DNA from: Alteribacter natronophilus
GTDB lineage: Bacteria > Bacillota > Bacilli > Bacillales > Salisediminibacteriaceae
Assembly: GCF_006007885.1 (NCBI RefSeq)
Contig: NZ_VCRO01000002.1
Location: 310,001 to 374,000 of the forward strand
Direction of reading: 5' to 3'
DNA length: 64,000 bases
In this document: positions 44,509 to 53,916 of the stretch, one piece after another
How the letters are laid out: each line of letters opens with the position of its first letter
Position numbering within the stretch: position 1 is the first letter of the stretch
The notes under the pieces: model-generated
What the model saw: only the letters and a program-made list of their open reading frames with translations
Database searches by the model: none
What the model was told of the DNA's origin: nothing
Program-made: the position numbers and the translations under genes

Positions 44509-45744
44509 ATGGTAAAAAAACAGGCAGGAGTGTTTACAGGAGCGGTTGGACTAAGTGTGCTGCTGGCCGGATGCGGCGGCGGAACAGGAACGGGAGACGA
44601 TGGTGCGACAATTGAGTTGTTTTCAAACAAATCGGAAAGCATCGGTACGTACGAACGGCTTATTGAACAGTTTGAGAGTGAACACCCTGAAATCAGCGTA
44701 AATCTGGAAGCACCTCCAGAGGCTGAAACAGTACTGCGAACACGGCTTACCCGCGGGGATATGCCTGATATAATGTCCATCGGCGGGAATGCCACGTATG
44801 GTGAGCTGGCCAGAGAGGGAGTATTTTATGATCTGTCCGAATCTGGTCTGACAGACGAAGTACAGGATTCCTATGTGGACATGCTCAGTCAGCTGGCAGG
44901 ACCTGAGCATGATGCACCGTATGGGCTTCCTTATGCAACCAACGCCAATCACGTTATTTACAACAAGGAAAAAGTGGAGGAACTCGGCATTGAGATCCCT
45001 CAGGACTGGGGAGACTTCATTAACGCGCTGGAGACGGCTGAAGATGCCGGAGAGACACCGATCTACTTCACTCTTCAGGAAGCCTGGACAGGCATGGCAA
45101 TCTGGAATGCAGTAGCAGGTAATATCGTCGACGAGGACTTTGCAGAGCGTAAAAACGCTGGAGAAGCAACGTTTGTGGAAGAGTACGATGAAGTAGCGGA
45201 CAAAATGCTCGAACTCCTTGAGTACGGACATTCCGATAACTTTGGTGTTGGGTATGGCGATGGAAACACCGCCTTTGCCAACGGGGGAAGCGTCTTTTAT
45301 ATCCAGGGAAACTGGGCTATTCCTGAAATTCTGGAATCCAACCCTGACATCGAACTTGGCACATTTACCCTTCCATCAAACGACGATGCAGAAGAAAATG
45401 AACTTGTCTCCGGTGTGGATGTCGTCCTTACGGTAAGTGAGACGACTGAACATTCAGAAGAAGCACTGACTTTCCTTGAATTTATGATTGAACAGGAAGT
45501 AGCCGAGCAGTACATCGATGAACAGAGTGCCTTCTCCGCGGTGGAAGGTGTGTATCAGGAAGATGAAGTGTTTGACGGTATCCGTGAGTACTTTGAGGAT
45601 GACCGCCTCACAAGCTTCCCGGATCACTATTATCCTGCAGGCATGGGAGTGGAAAACCTGGTCCAGGATTTCCTTATTAACCAGAACAAGCAGGAATCAC
45701 TCGAAGAAATTGACTCCGAGTGGGATTTTAATCGAAATAGATAG
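44509..45744 (+). CDS. Sugar ABC transporter substrate-binding lipoprotein
   Basis: This 411-residue family 1 solute-binding lipoprotein has a signal peptide ending LLAGC with Cys22, a short Gly/Asp linker, then IELFSNKSE and the oligosaccharide-binder segments TRGDMPDIMSIGG and ANGGSVFYIQGNWAIPE. It is first in a three-gene importer operon without an ATPase gene. AAAGGAGAGG precedes ATG 44509. Confidence 0.92.
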   Translation: MVKKQAGVFTGAVGLSVLLAGCGGGTGTGDDGATIELFSNKSESIGTYERLIEQFESEHPEISVNLEAPPEAETVLRTRLTRGDMPDIMSIGGNATYGELAREGVFYDLSESGLTDEVQDSYVDMLSQLAGPEHDAPYGLPYATNANHVIYNKEKVEELGIEIPQDWGDFINALETAEDAGETPIYFTLQEAWTGMAIWNAVAGNIVDEDFAERKNAGEATFVEEYDEVADKMLELLEYGHSDNFGVGYGDGNTAFANGGSVFYIQGNWAIPEILESNPDIELGTFTLPSNDDAEENELVSGVDVVLTVSETTEHSEEALTFLEFMIEQEVAEQYIDEQSAFSAVEGVYQEDEVFDGIREYFEDDRLTSFPDHYYPAGMGVENLVQDFLINQNKQESLEEIDSEWDFNRNR

Positions 45745-45753
45745 TTTCCTTTG

Positions 45754-45780
45754 GGGAATCTGACAGGGATTCAGATTCCC
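45754..45780 (+). terminator. Intercistronic hairpin after the third binding-protein gene
   Basis: A 10-bp perfect stem (45754-45763 with 45771-45780) with a 7-base loop is followed by TCTTTACTTT. It lies between binding protein and permease, as in the other three importers of this window. Confidence 0.7.
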
Positions 45781-45805
45781 TCTTTACTTTAAGGAGGTAG
45801 TGCAG

Positions 45806-46663
45806 GTGAAAAAGGACCACGTGTTTTTACTGATGGTTTTGCCGGCATTTCTATTGTTCTTTATCTTCCATACGTACCCGGCCCTACAGGGGATTTTCTA
45901 CAGCTTCACCAATTTCCGGGGCTATGGGGACTGGAATTTTGTCGGATTCTTTAACTATATCAATGTATTTCAGGATGGACGGGCCATGAGTGCCTATGTG
46001 TTTACATTTCAGTTTGCCATTGTATCCACCATCCTCGTGAATATTTTCAGCCTTCTCGTGGCCATTGGGCTGAATTCAAAAATCAAATTCCGGAAGACGC
46101 TCAGAGCAACATACTTTCTTCCGTTTATCTTAAGTGTACTTATCGTGAGTTATATTTTTCAGTTTATGTTTGCCCACATGCTTCCTCAGTTCGGTCAGGC
46201 ATTCGGCATCGATTTTCTCTCCCGGAACATTCTGGGCGACCAGAACCTTGCGTGGCTCGGGATTGTGACTGTCGCTGTATGGCAGTCTACAGCCTTTAAC
46301 ACGCTCCTTTACCTGGCGGGGTTGTCCACGGTGGATGATCAGGTTTATGAAGCTGCAGACATTGATGGAGCGAACAGCTGGGCGAAATTCTGGCGTCTGA
46401 CGTTTCCGCTGATTGCGCCATTTTTTACGATCAATATGGTCGTGGCGATGAAGAACTTCCTGATGGCCTTTGACCAGATCATTGCCCTGACCGGCGGTGG
46501 ACCGGGACGTGCGACGGAGTCGATTTCCCTCTTAATTTACCGTGGCGGGTTTGAAGGCGGCCAGTTCGCCTATCAGTCAGCCAACGCCGTGCTTTACTTT
46601 ATTATCATTGTCGCCATTTCAGTAATTCAGCTTCGGATTCTCGAACGAAGAGAGGTGAAGTAA
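45806..46663 (+). CDS. Sugar ABC transporter permease (MalF/UgpA type)
   Basis: This 285-residue permease has six hydrophobic helices and the EAA loop VYEAADIDGANSWAKFWRLT. AAGGAGG (45791-45797) lies 8 bases before GTG 45806, which I prefer to GTG 45800. GGGPGRATESISLLIYR is the usual periplasmic-loop signature of the family. Confidence 0.9.
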   Translation: MKKDHVFLLMVLPAFLLFFIFHTYPALQGIFYSFTNFRGYGDWNFVGFFNYINVFQDGRAMSAYVFTFQFAIVSTILVNIFSLLVAIGLNSKIKFRKTLRATYFLPFILSVLIVSYIFQFMFAHMLPQFGQAFGIDFLSRNILGDQNLAWLGIVTVAVWQSTAFNTLLYLAGLSTVDDQVYEAADIDGANSWAKFWRLTFPLIAPFFTINMVVAMKNFLMAFDQIIALTGGGPGRATESISLLIYRGGFEGGQFAYQSANAVLYFIIIVAISVIQLRILERREVK

Positions 46664-46666
46664 CGA

Positions 46667-47485
46667 ATGAGAAACAAAACCAATTGGAAAGCTACCATTC
46701 TGCTCATGGTCGGGGCGATTCTGATTCTGTTTCCCCTATACCTGACGGTGACGATTGCATTTAAAACTCCTCAGGAAATGAGCGGGAACCTGCTGGCATT
46801 GCCGGAAAACTGGACATTTGATAATTTTATCAGGGCGATTGAGATTACAAACTTCCCAAACGCTCTCGGTAACAGCGTATTCGTTACTGCGCTGACGGTA
46901 CTCATTGTGATTACGACACATTCCATGGTCGCTTACGCCATTGCCCGTAACATGCATAAAAAGTTTTATAAGTTTCTTTACTTTTACTTCATCAGTGCCA
47001 TGTTTATCCCGTTTCCAATTATCATGCTGCCACTTGTTCTGCAGACAAGTGCATGGGGAATGGACAATCTCGTTGGGCTTGCCTTTCTGAACGGGGTGAT
47101 GCACCTGGCATTTAACGTCTTCATTTATGTAGGCTACGTGAAAACTCTTCCAATTGAGCTGGAGGAAGCCGCAACGATTGACGGTGCCAGTCAGTGGAAG
47201 GTATTCTGGAAAATCATCTTCCCGATGATGATGCCGATGCACGCCACTGTAGCCATTTTAACGGCACTGGCTGCGTGGAACGACTTCATGCTGCCGCTCG
47301 TTATTCTGAGTGATTCGAGCATGTACACACTTCCGCTCGTGCAGTATGCCTTCCAGGGCCAGTTCAGTACCGATTACAATCTCGCCTTTGCCTCCTATCT
47401 GATGGCAATGCTTCCGATGATCGTTCTCTACATTTTTGTTCAGAAGTGGATCATTGGTGGGGTTATGAGAGGATCGCTGAAGTAG
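46667..47485 (+). CDS. Sugar ABC transporter permease (MalG/UgpE type)
   Basis: This 272-residue permease has six hydrophobic helices and the EAA loop ELEEAATIDGASQWKVFWKI. It starts 3 bases after the partner gene and ends the operon. Neither hydrolase nor ATPase genes follow, so sugar processing must be encoded elsewhere. Confidence 0.9.
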   Translation: MRNKTNWKATILLMVGAILILFPLYLTVTIAFKTPQEMSGNLLALPENWTFDNFIRAIEITNFPNALGNSVFVTALTVLIVITTHSMVAYAIARNMHKKFYKFLYFYFISAMFIPFPIIMLPLVLQTSAWGMDNLVGLAFLNGVMHLAFNVFIYVGYVKTLPIELEEAATIDGASQWKVFWKIIFPMMMPMHATVAILTALAAWNDFMLPLVILSDSSMYTLPLVQYAFQGQFSTDYNLAFASYLMAMLPMIVLYIFVQKWIIGGVMRGSLK

Positions 47486-47548
47486 TATTGAAACGTGGAA
47501 CGGAAGAACCGTCCCCATTCGTACCATTGCGTGCTGAGGTCATTATAG

Positions 47549-47577
47549 AAGAGGCTGGACAAACACCAGCCTCTTTA
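47549..47577 (+). terminator. Rho-independent terminator of the third sugar ABC operon
   Basis: A 10-bp stem AAGAGGCTGG (47549-47558) with CCAGCCTCTT (47566-47575) is followed by TTATTTATTT. Confidence 0.8.
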
Positions 47578-47603
47578 TTTATTTCTTCTCCATCATAGCG
47601 AAA

Positions 47604-47888
47604 TTAATTTTTCTCAATCTTATACCCAAGCAGGATAAGGGACTTTATAGTCTCTTCGACTGTTGTCCGGTCGTATCTCTTTTCAGCTTCTGAAAGCTGG
47701 CTGTATGGAACAAGTCCCGGGTGCTCCTTCTTTGAGTCACTTCTTTCGGGCCCGAACGTCCAACCTTCCTGTATACGCTGTTTAGACCACGTTTCGTGAA
47801 TATTGCGGGCGATCTTTTCGAGGTTCTTTTCGACATGATCTGGTATTTTAATGTTTTTGGTTGATAGCGGTTTTGGTTCATATGTCAT
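47604..47888 (-). CDS. Stand-alone RyR-domain protein
   Basis: This 94-residue protein is essentially one RyR (ryanodine-receptor repeat) domain. It contains IARNIHETWSKQRIQEGWTFG, then LVPYSQLSEAEKRYDR and a C-terminal IKSLILLGYKIE helix. Prokaryotic RyR domains are thought to bind a nucleotide-like ligand and occur in conflict and signalling systems. AAGGAG lies 8 bases before the ATG. The gene is divergent from a channel protein that ends in a second RyR domain, so the two probably share a ligand or regulate each other. Confidence 0.85.
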   Translation of the reverse strand: MTYEPKPLSTKNIKIPDHVEKNLEKIARNIHETWSKQRIQEGWTFGPERSDSKKEHPGLVPYSQLSEAEKRYDRTTVEETIKSLILLGYKIEKN

Positions 47889-47926
47889 GTTAGAAGCTCC
47901 TTTTTAACGGATCAGTTGTATGAATA

Positions 47927-47957
47927 TTGTACCATGTGAGCCTGTAATTGTTATAAT
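47927..47957 (+). promoter_or_regulatory. Possible promoter of the channel-RCK-RyR gene
   Basis: TTGTAC (47927-47932) and TATAAT (47952-47957) are spaced by 19 bases, slightly long for SigA. The -10 is perfect and lies 34 bases before the ATG. Confidence 0.45.
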
Positions 47958-47990
47958 AGTCAGGTAATGGTGCGTACAGGGGGGATCCAT

Positions 47991-49799
47991 ATGAATCGGG
48001 TGAAGCGTTTTTTTTCAAGGGTGTCCAAAAAAGATGTCTGGATGGTTTTTACGGCCATTCTTACTCTCCTGGCCGTGAGCTTTGGGGTCTGGAGCTATGC
48101 AGCTGTTCCCGGTTTTACGCCGCTGGACAGCGCATATTCAGCAGTTCGTTTATTCACATTCAGCGTTGATCTGCCTGCACACCAGGCGGTTCCGTGGCAG
48201 CTGGAGCTGGCGAGGTGGCTGGCTATGTTTGTGGTGATCTCGAACGTGATTTGGGTTCTTGCGGTAAAACTCCGTCACCACTTGAGGATGTTCATGCTGA
48301 AGCTGCCATTCAGAAAGTCCCACTATATTATTACGGGGCTTACAGATGAGGTTTCTGTGCTGGCAGCAGAGATTAAAAAAAGAAGAATCGTGATTATTGC
48401 CGGAAGAGATGCACCGGATCAGGATGTAGAGAGGCTGCGGGCTGCCGGGTGCATCGTTATACATAAAGGGACGGACGAGGCGGGCGTTTTCCAGCAGGCC
48501 GGGATTCTCAGGGCTAAGGGTGTCTTCGTTATGGATCAGGAAGATCATAACAACGTGGAATCCGTACTCCGGATAAACAGGTTGTTATTAAATGAGAAAA
48601 ATCGGTCGAAAGACTCTCCATCTCCACTTACCTGTTATGTTCATCTAAATGAAGGTCAGTATAAAAGAGTCATCGACGAGGTGTGGGCTGAGCAGGGGAA
48701 AAACGAGAAACCCCTTCTGGACATCCGCGTATTCAATCATTTTGAAAACAGTGCCAGATGCCTGTTCGATCAGATGCCCCTGTACAGGGGACAGGACCTG
48801 TCGAAGAAAGCCGGGTACCATCTTGTAGTACTGGGGTTTGGGAAAACAGGGAGGAGTGTTCTGCTGGAAGCTGTCCGCAGATCTCATTTTTCCAGTCATA
48901 AAAAACTGAATGTGACAGTGGTGGACAGAGAATCAGATCAGAGGAAAGCAGAACTGGATGTGATCTGTCCTGAACTTAAAAAAGCGTGTGAGATAAATTT
49001 TATTAACATGGATGTTTATACACCGGAATTCTACCGCTATATTAACAGAATTTCAGAGTCAATCACCTATATAGCCGTCTGTTTTGACAATGACCATCTT
49101 GATTTTGTGAGTGCCTCTTTCCTGACAGAACTTGTTTCACATGCACCGCTTGCGGTGAGGATGTCGTCAGCTTCGGATTTTGCGGGCTGGCTTGAGCAAA
49201 ACAAAAACAAATATGAGTCTGTCTGTTATTTCGGCACGCTGGAAGAGGCAGCTGCTTATGGCCGTATTACAGGGAAGGAAAATGAAGAGACCGCAATTGA
49301 ACTTCATGACGCTTATGAAAATCTGAAACAGGATCTTAACGAAGGCGGCAAAATAACAAGCTGGAAGAAGCTGGACAGGTTCCGGAAAGAGTCCAATATT
49401 GCTCAGGCAGATCATCTGGATACAAAGCTGGCGGTTCTTGGGCTGGAAAAAATAAAAAAAGAAAGTCTTTCGGATTTTTCCAGCGTTGTGACGAGTGAGG
49501 AATTTGAGCGGAGGCTGGCACCTGTTTTTCGTGACCTCGTCATTATGGAACACAATAGATGGAACGCTTTTCATTTTGCAGATGGCTGGAAAACGAGAAA
49601 TGCAGATCTGTCTCCTAAGGATACAGACAGAAAAGAACACGTTTGTCTCGTCAGCTGGGATGAGCTGAGAAAAGTCGAGGAAAAGCAGAAGCGAAATGGA
49701 AACGAGTATGCGGATTACAGAGCATACGATGAAATTTACATTAAACAGATGTATGACCTTCTGAAAAAAGCAGGCTATGAACTTATACCGTTATCGTAA
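47991..49799 (+). CDS. Two-helix ion channel with two RCK/TrkA-N domains and C-terminal RyR domain
   Basis: This 602-residue protein starts with two hydrophobic helices (about 15-37 and 73-93) flanking a pore-like segment TPLDSAYSAVRLFTFSVD. Two Rossmann RCK/TrkA-N domains follow (about 110-260 and 275-430, the second with VVLGFGKTGRSVL), then a RyR domain at about 505-602 with MEHNRWNAFHFADGW. The architecture predicts a ligand-gated cation channel in the cytoplasmic membrane that responds to nucleotides. Similar TrkA-RyR proteins have been discussed as effectors in nucleotide-driven immunity. It is convergent with the TIR-STAND operon and divergent from the small RyR gene. ATG 47991 follows AGGGGGG; GTG 47967 is less likely. 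Confidence 0.82.
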   Translation: MNRVKRFFSRVSKKDVWMVFTAILTLLAVSFGVWSYAAVPGFTPLDSAYSAVRLFTFSVDLPAHQAVPWQLELARWLAMFVVISNVIWVLAVKLRHHLRMFMLKLPFRKSHYIITGLTDEVSVLAAEIKKRRIVIIAGRDAPDQDVERLRAAGCIVIHKGTDEAGVFQQAGILRAKGVFVMDQEDHNNVESVLRINRLLLNEKNRSKDSPSPLTCYVHLNEGQYKRVIDEVWAEQGKNEKPLLDIRVFNHFENSARCLFDQMPLYRGQDLSKKAGYHLVVLGFGKTGRSVLLEAVRRSHFSSHKKLNVTVVDRESDQRKAELDVICPELKKACEINFINMDVYTPEFYRYINRISESITYIAVCFDNDHLDFVSASFLTELVSHAPLAVRMSSASDFAGWLEQNKNKYESVCYFGTLEEAAAYGRITGKENEETAIELHDAYENLKQDLNEGGKITSWKKLDRFRKESNIAQADHLDTKLAVLGLEKIKKESLSDFSSVVTSEEFERRLAPVFRDLVIMEHNRWNAFHFADGWKTRNADLSPKDTDRKEHVCLVSWDELRKVEEKQKRNGNEYADYRAYDEIYIKQMYDLLKKAGYELIPLS

Positions 49800-49809
49800 C
49801 AAAAAACAC

Positions 49810-49845
49810 AAATCCCGGAGTGCTGGCGGCTGCACTCCGGGATTT
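49810..49845. terminator. Bidirectional terminator between the channel gene and the TIR operon
   Basis: A perfect 14-bp stem (49810-49823 with 49832-49845), starting with A3 and ending with T3, lies between two convergent stop codons. It can end both transcripts of the island. Confidence 0.82.
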
Positions 49846-49847
49846 GA

Positions 49848-50636
49848 CTATTCCTTAATCTCTACAACATTTCCGCTGATCCAGCCGATTGTTCCTGTGT
49901 CGGTTTCCACCAGACCCCACTCACGGGTACCGTCATCGTGTGTCTCGTGAAGAAACAGGAGCGTGTGGTGATCACGGACCATCTTAATAACCTCACTGTT
50001 TATATCAGGATCTGTTCTGAGGTTGGCGCCACCGCTGTATTCCTCGTTTAATTGAAAGTAGATCGGTTCGGGATCCTGGGCTGAAGCCCGGGTACTGCCG
50101 GACTGGTCTTCTCTTTCCTGCTTCGCTTCGGCCACGGCGGTTTCGTATTCTCCGATCCGCTCTCCCAGCACCCAATCCTCCAAGTCGTCCCACCCTTCCG
50201 CTACAGGAGAGAGGTGGGGATAGGAAACAGGTACAAGTACCATCAGTCCGATGGAAGTCAGGATAAATGGCTTCCTATATCGGCGAATCCTTGGCCCGCT
50301 GTGCTTTGATTTTTCTGCAAGAGACATGGTGTTCTTTTCAAGCTTCATCTGCCAGTCCTCAAATGCCAGGATGATTCGTGCGCCTGCTTTTTTCCGTGTT
50401 CTTCTCGCTCTATTAATCTGATAAAAGAAGAACTGGCATACAAAATGTACGAACCGGATCACATGTCTGATTAAGTAGATTACAAGCCTGATTGCAGGTG
50501 GAAGCAGAAAAAAGAGTGCAATGGCTACTGTCAGGGTGAAGAGGAACACGATGAACGGCTGCAGCAGAAAGGAGTAAGGCAGGTGCTGTCCAAAAAAGAG
50601 CCAGATCTGAAAAAGGATGCTGTTTACGGTTTCCAT
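49848..50636 (-). CDS. Membrane protein with C-terminal bacterial SH3 domain
   Basis: This 262-residue protein has one or two N-terminal hydrophobic helices (about 20-58), a basic cytoplasmic segment (about 70-118), another hydrophobic helix (about 125-142) and a C-terminal SH3b domain (about 190-262, with GGANLRTDPDINSEVI and GTIGWISGNVVE). SH3b domains usually bind cell wall or proteins outside the membrane. It starts 2 bases after the SPFH-like gene and is last in the TIR operon. Function is unknown; an envelope-associated sensor or effector is possible. Confidence 0.75.
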   Translation of the reverse strand: METVNSILFQIWLFFGQHLPYSFLLQPFIVFLFTLTVAIALFFLLPPAIRLVIYLIRHVIRFVHFVCQFFFYQINRARRTRKKAGARIILAFEDWQMKLEKNTMSLAEKSKHSGPRIRRYRKPFILTSIGLMVLVPVSYPHLSPVAEGWDDLEDWVLGERIGEYETAVAEAKQEREDQSGSTRASAQDPEPIYFQLNEEYSGGANLRTDPDINSEVIKMVRDHHTLLFLHETHDDGTREWGLVETDTGTIGWISGNVVEIKE

Positions 50637-50638
50637 AG

Positions 50639-51721
50639 CTAAGCCTTACTTTCTTTCTGTTTAAGATATTCATCCAGAGACTCTTCCATACTTTCCGCCT
50701 TTTCCGCTGTTTTCAGTTCCTTGCTGCGTTCATCCTCAGCTTGCTGGTGTTCCGCTCCTGGCCGGAGGCGGTCACTCAGATCCATGACATCTTTTGTTTC
50801 CTGTGTTTTCCCTTCCCGAGCCTGCTTTACTGCTGCTTCAATCAGCTGACGACGATAGTCGGCTTCAGCATCCTCCTGCTTATGTTTACGGTCAATATCA
50901 GTTTTCTTCTCAAGCAGGATACGGTCGTGGTAGTTTCTGAGGATTTTCAGTTTTTCCTCATGGCCCTGCAGGATCATTTCAGCTCCAGCGAAGCCGTATT
51001 CCCGGTAAAGTTTCAGAATTTCTGCTGTGTAGCCCTGGCGAGCCTGTATTGTATCTTCTGTTGTATCCCGGTCAAAATCCAGATCCATTTTGGCTCTTAC
51101 CTTTTTCAGGTACTGCTCATCTTCGAGATCTTCCAAATGAAAACGGGATTTTGCCGTTCTTAGGGTTCTTTCGTCTTCAAGATCCTTGAGCTGCTTCATT
51201 TTAGCCTTAAGCTCAGCGCTCAGGTCTACGTTGATATGAGGGGTTCCCATCCGAAGTCCCTTGGATGTCACACTGTTGAACATGGCGTTTGAAAACTCGA
51301 TTCCTTCCAGTTCCTCGTGAAGGCCTGTTAAATCTCTGGCATCGTAAGTCCGGGCGATCTTTTCTACGCTGTTTCGGACTGTCTGCCGGATACTGTGCTC
51401 AATTTCATTGGAGCCGCCATTTGTAATAAAGTCGACCGGCTGTTCTATGTGAACGGTAAACGTAACCCTGATTTCAATTTTTTCGAGGGGGCTTCTGGAG
51501 GCATACTCGTTAAAGTAGTCGAAGGAGAGCTCCCTCAAATCGAGTTCATAAAAAGTATGATACTGCTTAAATTTAACTTCGCTCCGTGACATCCGGTCTC
51601 CCGCATGAATTTCATGTGTATCTGATTCACTTACATAAACATAGCAGCGCCTGGGAGAAGGGGAGGGCTGTTTATCGAAAAGCCCCTTTTTTACATCGTA
51701 CTGACCGAGAATAAATTTCAT
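50639..51721 (-). CDS. SPFH/band-7-like protein with long coiled coil
   Basis: This 360-residue protein has an N-terminal region of unclear fold, an SPFH-like domain (about 60-175) with IEIRVTFTVHIEQPVDFI and SIRQTVRNSVEKIARTYDAR, and a long charged coiled coil from about 175 to the end. SPFH proteins oligomerise at membranes. It has no clear membrane anchor, so it may pair with the membrane SH3 protein encoded next. I start at ATG 51721 because AGGAAAGG is 9 bases upstream; ATG 51730 would overlap that site. The SPFH assignment rests on pattern only. Confidence 0.6.
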   Translation of the reverse strand: MKFILGQYDVKKGLFDKQPSPSPRRCYVYVSESDTHEIHAGDRMSRSEVKFKQYHTFYELDLRELSFDYFNEYASRSPLEKIEIRVTFTVHIEQPVDFITNGGSNEIEHSIRQTVRNSVEKIARTYDARDLTGLHEELEGIEFSNAMFNSVTSKGLRMGTPHINVDLSAELKAKMKQLKDLEDERTLRTAKSRFHLEDLEDEQYLKKVRAKMDLDFDRDTTEDTIQARQGYTAEILKLYREYGFAGAEMILQGHEEKLKILRNYHDRILLEKKTDIDRKHKQEDAEADYRRQLIEAAVKQAREGKTQETKDVMDLSDRLRPGAEHQQAEDERSKELKTAEKAESMEESLDEYLKQKESKA

Positions 51722-51747
51722 ATGAATCATCCTTTCCTGAAAATGGA

Positions 51748-53907
51748 TTACAGTTTCTTAATGATCGGGTACAGCACATCTTTCTGGTCCATGGTGCCCT
51801 GTATGAAACGGTTTTTAAGCCAGTTTTCGAAGCGTCTGACCCCGAAAGTGTTACCGGTTTTCGTCAGCTCCACATAGACTGCGGTGAACAAATAGGTTAA
51901 GTCCTCCTTGAGAGCATTTGTTTCCGGCACACTGTTAAGCCAGGAGGAGAAGAGTGCCTCGGTGAACGTTTTCTGTTTCCGGTGAGTGAGTGAAAAGGCG
52001 AGTACTGGTGCAACGTTATATCGTAAAGCAAGTGAACGCCCCAGCAGAATTGCGAGCAGCTCCGGTGACACGGAGTGCAGAATTTTAGAATAGAGCGTCA
52101 GAAATCGGTTCATCATTTTCGGATCTTCCGAGTACAGTTCAAAGCACTCGGCAGTGTAGCTGAGAAAATGGTCGAGCAGTACCGGCTGATCTTCTCCTGA
52201 ATGGAGAAGGTTCTGGAGACTGATGAGGGAGGCGTGCCTGAGTTCCGGGGTGCTCCGCGTGAGGTTCAGATCAGTCAGTTCCCGCAGAGCCTCCTGAAAG
52301 AGGGAGCCTCTTATACTGCTGCCGTACACATAGCAGGCAGTCCAGTTCAGGTTTTCATTCGGATTTAAAATCCAGGAACGGACCAGTCTTCCAGCCAGAG
52401 GAAGAAATTCCTTTGTCTGTCCGGCCTGAACGAGTATATCCCCTGCAAGGGCGCGTTCCATGAAATGACCGCTTTTCGCCAGAGGGTGAATCACTTTTTC
52501 CTTCATTGTCCGAAAGTCGTTTTCAGTCTGAATCAGTGAAGCGCACGCCCGGGCTATGTAAGGGCGGGTCTGTTTCGGTTCAGCGTTGAACTGCTCCAGA
52601 ATCCATTCAATGAGATGATCTTTTTCAAAGATGTGATTCTGCCAGACATAATAAAGAACATAATCGCCGAAAAACCTGTCCCTGTACCTGGCACAGTCGA
52701 TGTTAACGACGCCGAACTCTTTATGAACAGGCTCTGAAAAGATCTGGCCGTTCACCTGATCAAGCAGCATCTTTCGCCCGGTGGAAACCGGGTTTTCAAG
52801 CCGCTTAGTATGTCTGGTAAACAGGTGATGCCTGAGGCTTCCTGCGTAGTTACGGATATCCTCGTAGGGCATGCCGCTGAAAATGGAGAGAGAGAGCGCG
52901 AAAGTCAGGACATCCATTCCTCTTTTTTCCTGTAACCATTGTTCTACGTGGTCTCCTGCATCACTTTCCGTGGATTGCAGAAACGTATCGATGTCGTCTC
53001 CCTGCATCACTATTTCAGAAAGGCGTGTGACAAGAGCTGAAGCCTCCCTTGGCCGTGAAACGAGTTCACTGATCTTTTCATTTGTGAGGGTATGTTCGAT
53101 TTTTTCCGTTTCCTCGATTGAAAGGTTCATATTGTGATCGAGGTGGTTACTGAACCACTCTACCGGACGAAGAGCGGGAGCCATTTTAAACTGGTGGTGA
53201 GCGGGCACCTCCTCCAGCCGTTCGGCATTGACGGTGATAATAAAACAGCTGTTGTTTTCCCTGCACAGCCGGGCAAGGTAATCAAGATTGTGCTCTTTCA
53301 GTTTTTCGGCTGTTTCGACTGCGAGGCTGTCAATGACGTATGCGGTATCACGCTCAATCGTCATTTTTAACAATTCCTCCAGATCGATTGTGGGCAGAAG
53401 CTGATGAATGTCGGCTGACTGCATGGCATGCAGTGTGTAAAGGGCAGTGGAGTATTTTCCGGTATGGTCTGCTCCGGTAAGGAGAATGACATACTCCTGG
53501 CGAAGGCGGTCTGAAAGCTGCTTTTCAAATCCGTGAGGTACATAAAATTCCGACAGGTGAAATGCTGCTTCTTTTAATGAGGACGAGAACGGATTATGAG
53601 ATTGACCGAGAGACATATCCCCGCCTGACGTTACCGGGGCATTTATAGGACCGTTAAAGTAGGTGACTGTCAGGTTGCTGGCTCGCCCCGACTCGAACAG
53701 CTGTTTAGTATCTTCATCGATCTCACCGTAATGGTTATCTTCGTCTTCATTTTCAGTGTCCTCTTCGTCCACGCCCTCAGTATCTTTTTCAGAAAGGTCT
53801 TCAGATTCGTTTACGTTGTCCTGATTATCTGCAACTGCAGTTTCAGCCTCGGATTCCGGATTTGTCCCGGCCTCACGTATTTCTTTTTCCGGAGTATCAT
53901 TGTTCAT
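51748..53907 (-). CDS. STAND-like P-loop ATPase with N-terminal amyloid-like motif
   Basis: This 719-residue protein begins with a very acidic disordered stretch (1-70), then a short motif GPINAPVTSGGDM (residues 86-98), then a P-loop domain with Walker A GADHTGKYS (144-152) and Walker B AYVIDSL (189-195). A helical region of about 350 residues follows and could be a repeat-based sensor. Tyr in place of Ser/Thr right after the P-loop Lys is unusual. The motif at 86-98 is also found at the C-terminus of the TIR protein encoded immediately upstream. This is the layout of an NLR-like sensor that recruits a TIR effector. AAAGGAG within the end of the TIR gene supports coupling. Confidence 0.7.
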   Translation of the reverse strand: MNNDTPEKEIREAGTNPESEAETAVADNQDNVNESEDLSEKDTEGVDEEDTENEDEDNHYGEIDEDTKQLFESGRASNLTVTYFNGPINAPVTSGGDMSLGQSHNPFSSSLKEAAFHLSEFYVPHGFEKQLSDRLRQEYVILLTGADHTGKYSTALYTLHAMQSADIHQLLPTIDLEELLKMTIERDTAYVIDSLAVETAEKLKEHNLDYLARLCRENNSCFIITVNAERLEEVPAHHQFKMAPALRPVEWFSNHLDHNMNLSIEETEKIEHTLTNEKISELVSRPREASALVTRLSEIVMQGDDIDTFLQSTESDAGDHVEQWLQEKRGMDVLTFALSLSIFSGMPYEDIRNYAGSLRHHLFTRHTKRLENPVSTGRKMLLDQVNGQIFSEPVHKEFGVVNIDCARYRDRFFGDYVLYYVWQNHIFEKDHLIEWILEQFNAEPKQTRPYIARACASLIQTENDFRTMKEKVIHPLAKSGHFMERALAGDILVQAGQTKEFLPLAGRLVRSWILNPNENLNWTACYVYGSSIRGSLFQEALRELTDLNLTRSTPELRHASLISLQNLLHSGEDQPVLLDHFLSYTAECFELYSEDPKMMNRFLTLYSKILHSVSPELLAILLGRSLALRYNVAPVLAFSLTHRKQKTFTEALFSSWLNSVPETNALKEDLTYLFTAVYVELTKTGNTFGVRRFENWLKNRFIQGTMDQKDVLYPIIKKL

Positions 53908-53916
53908 ATGTAGCCG

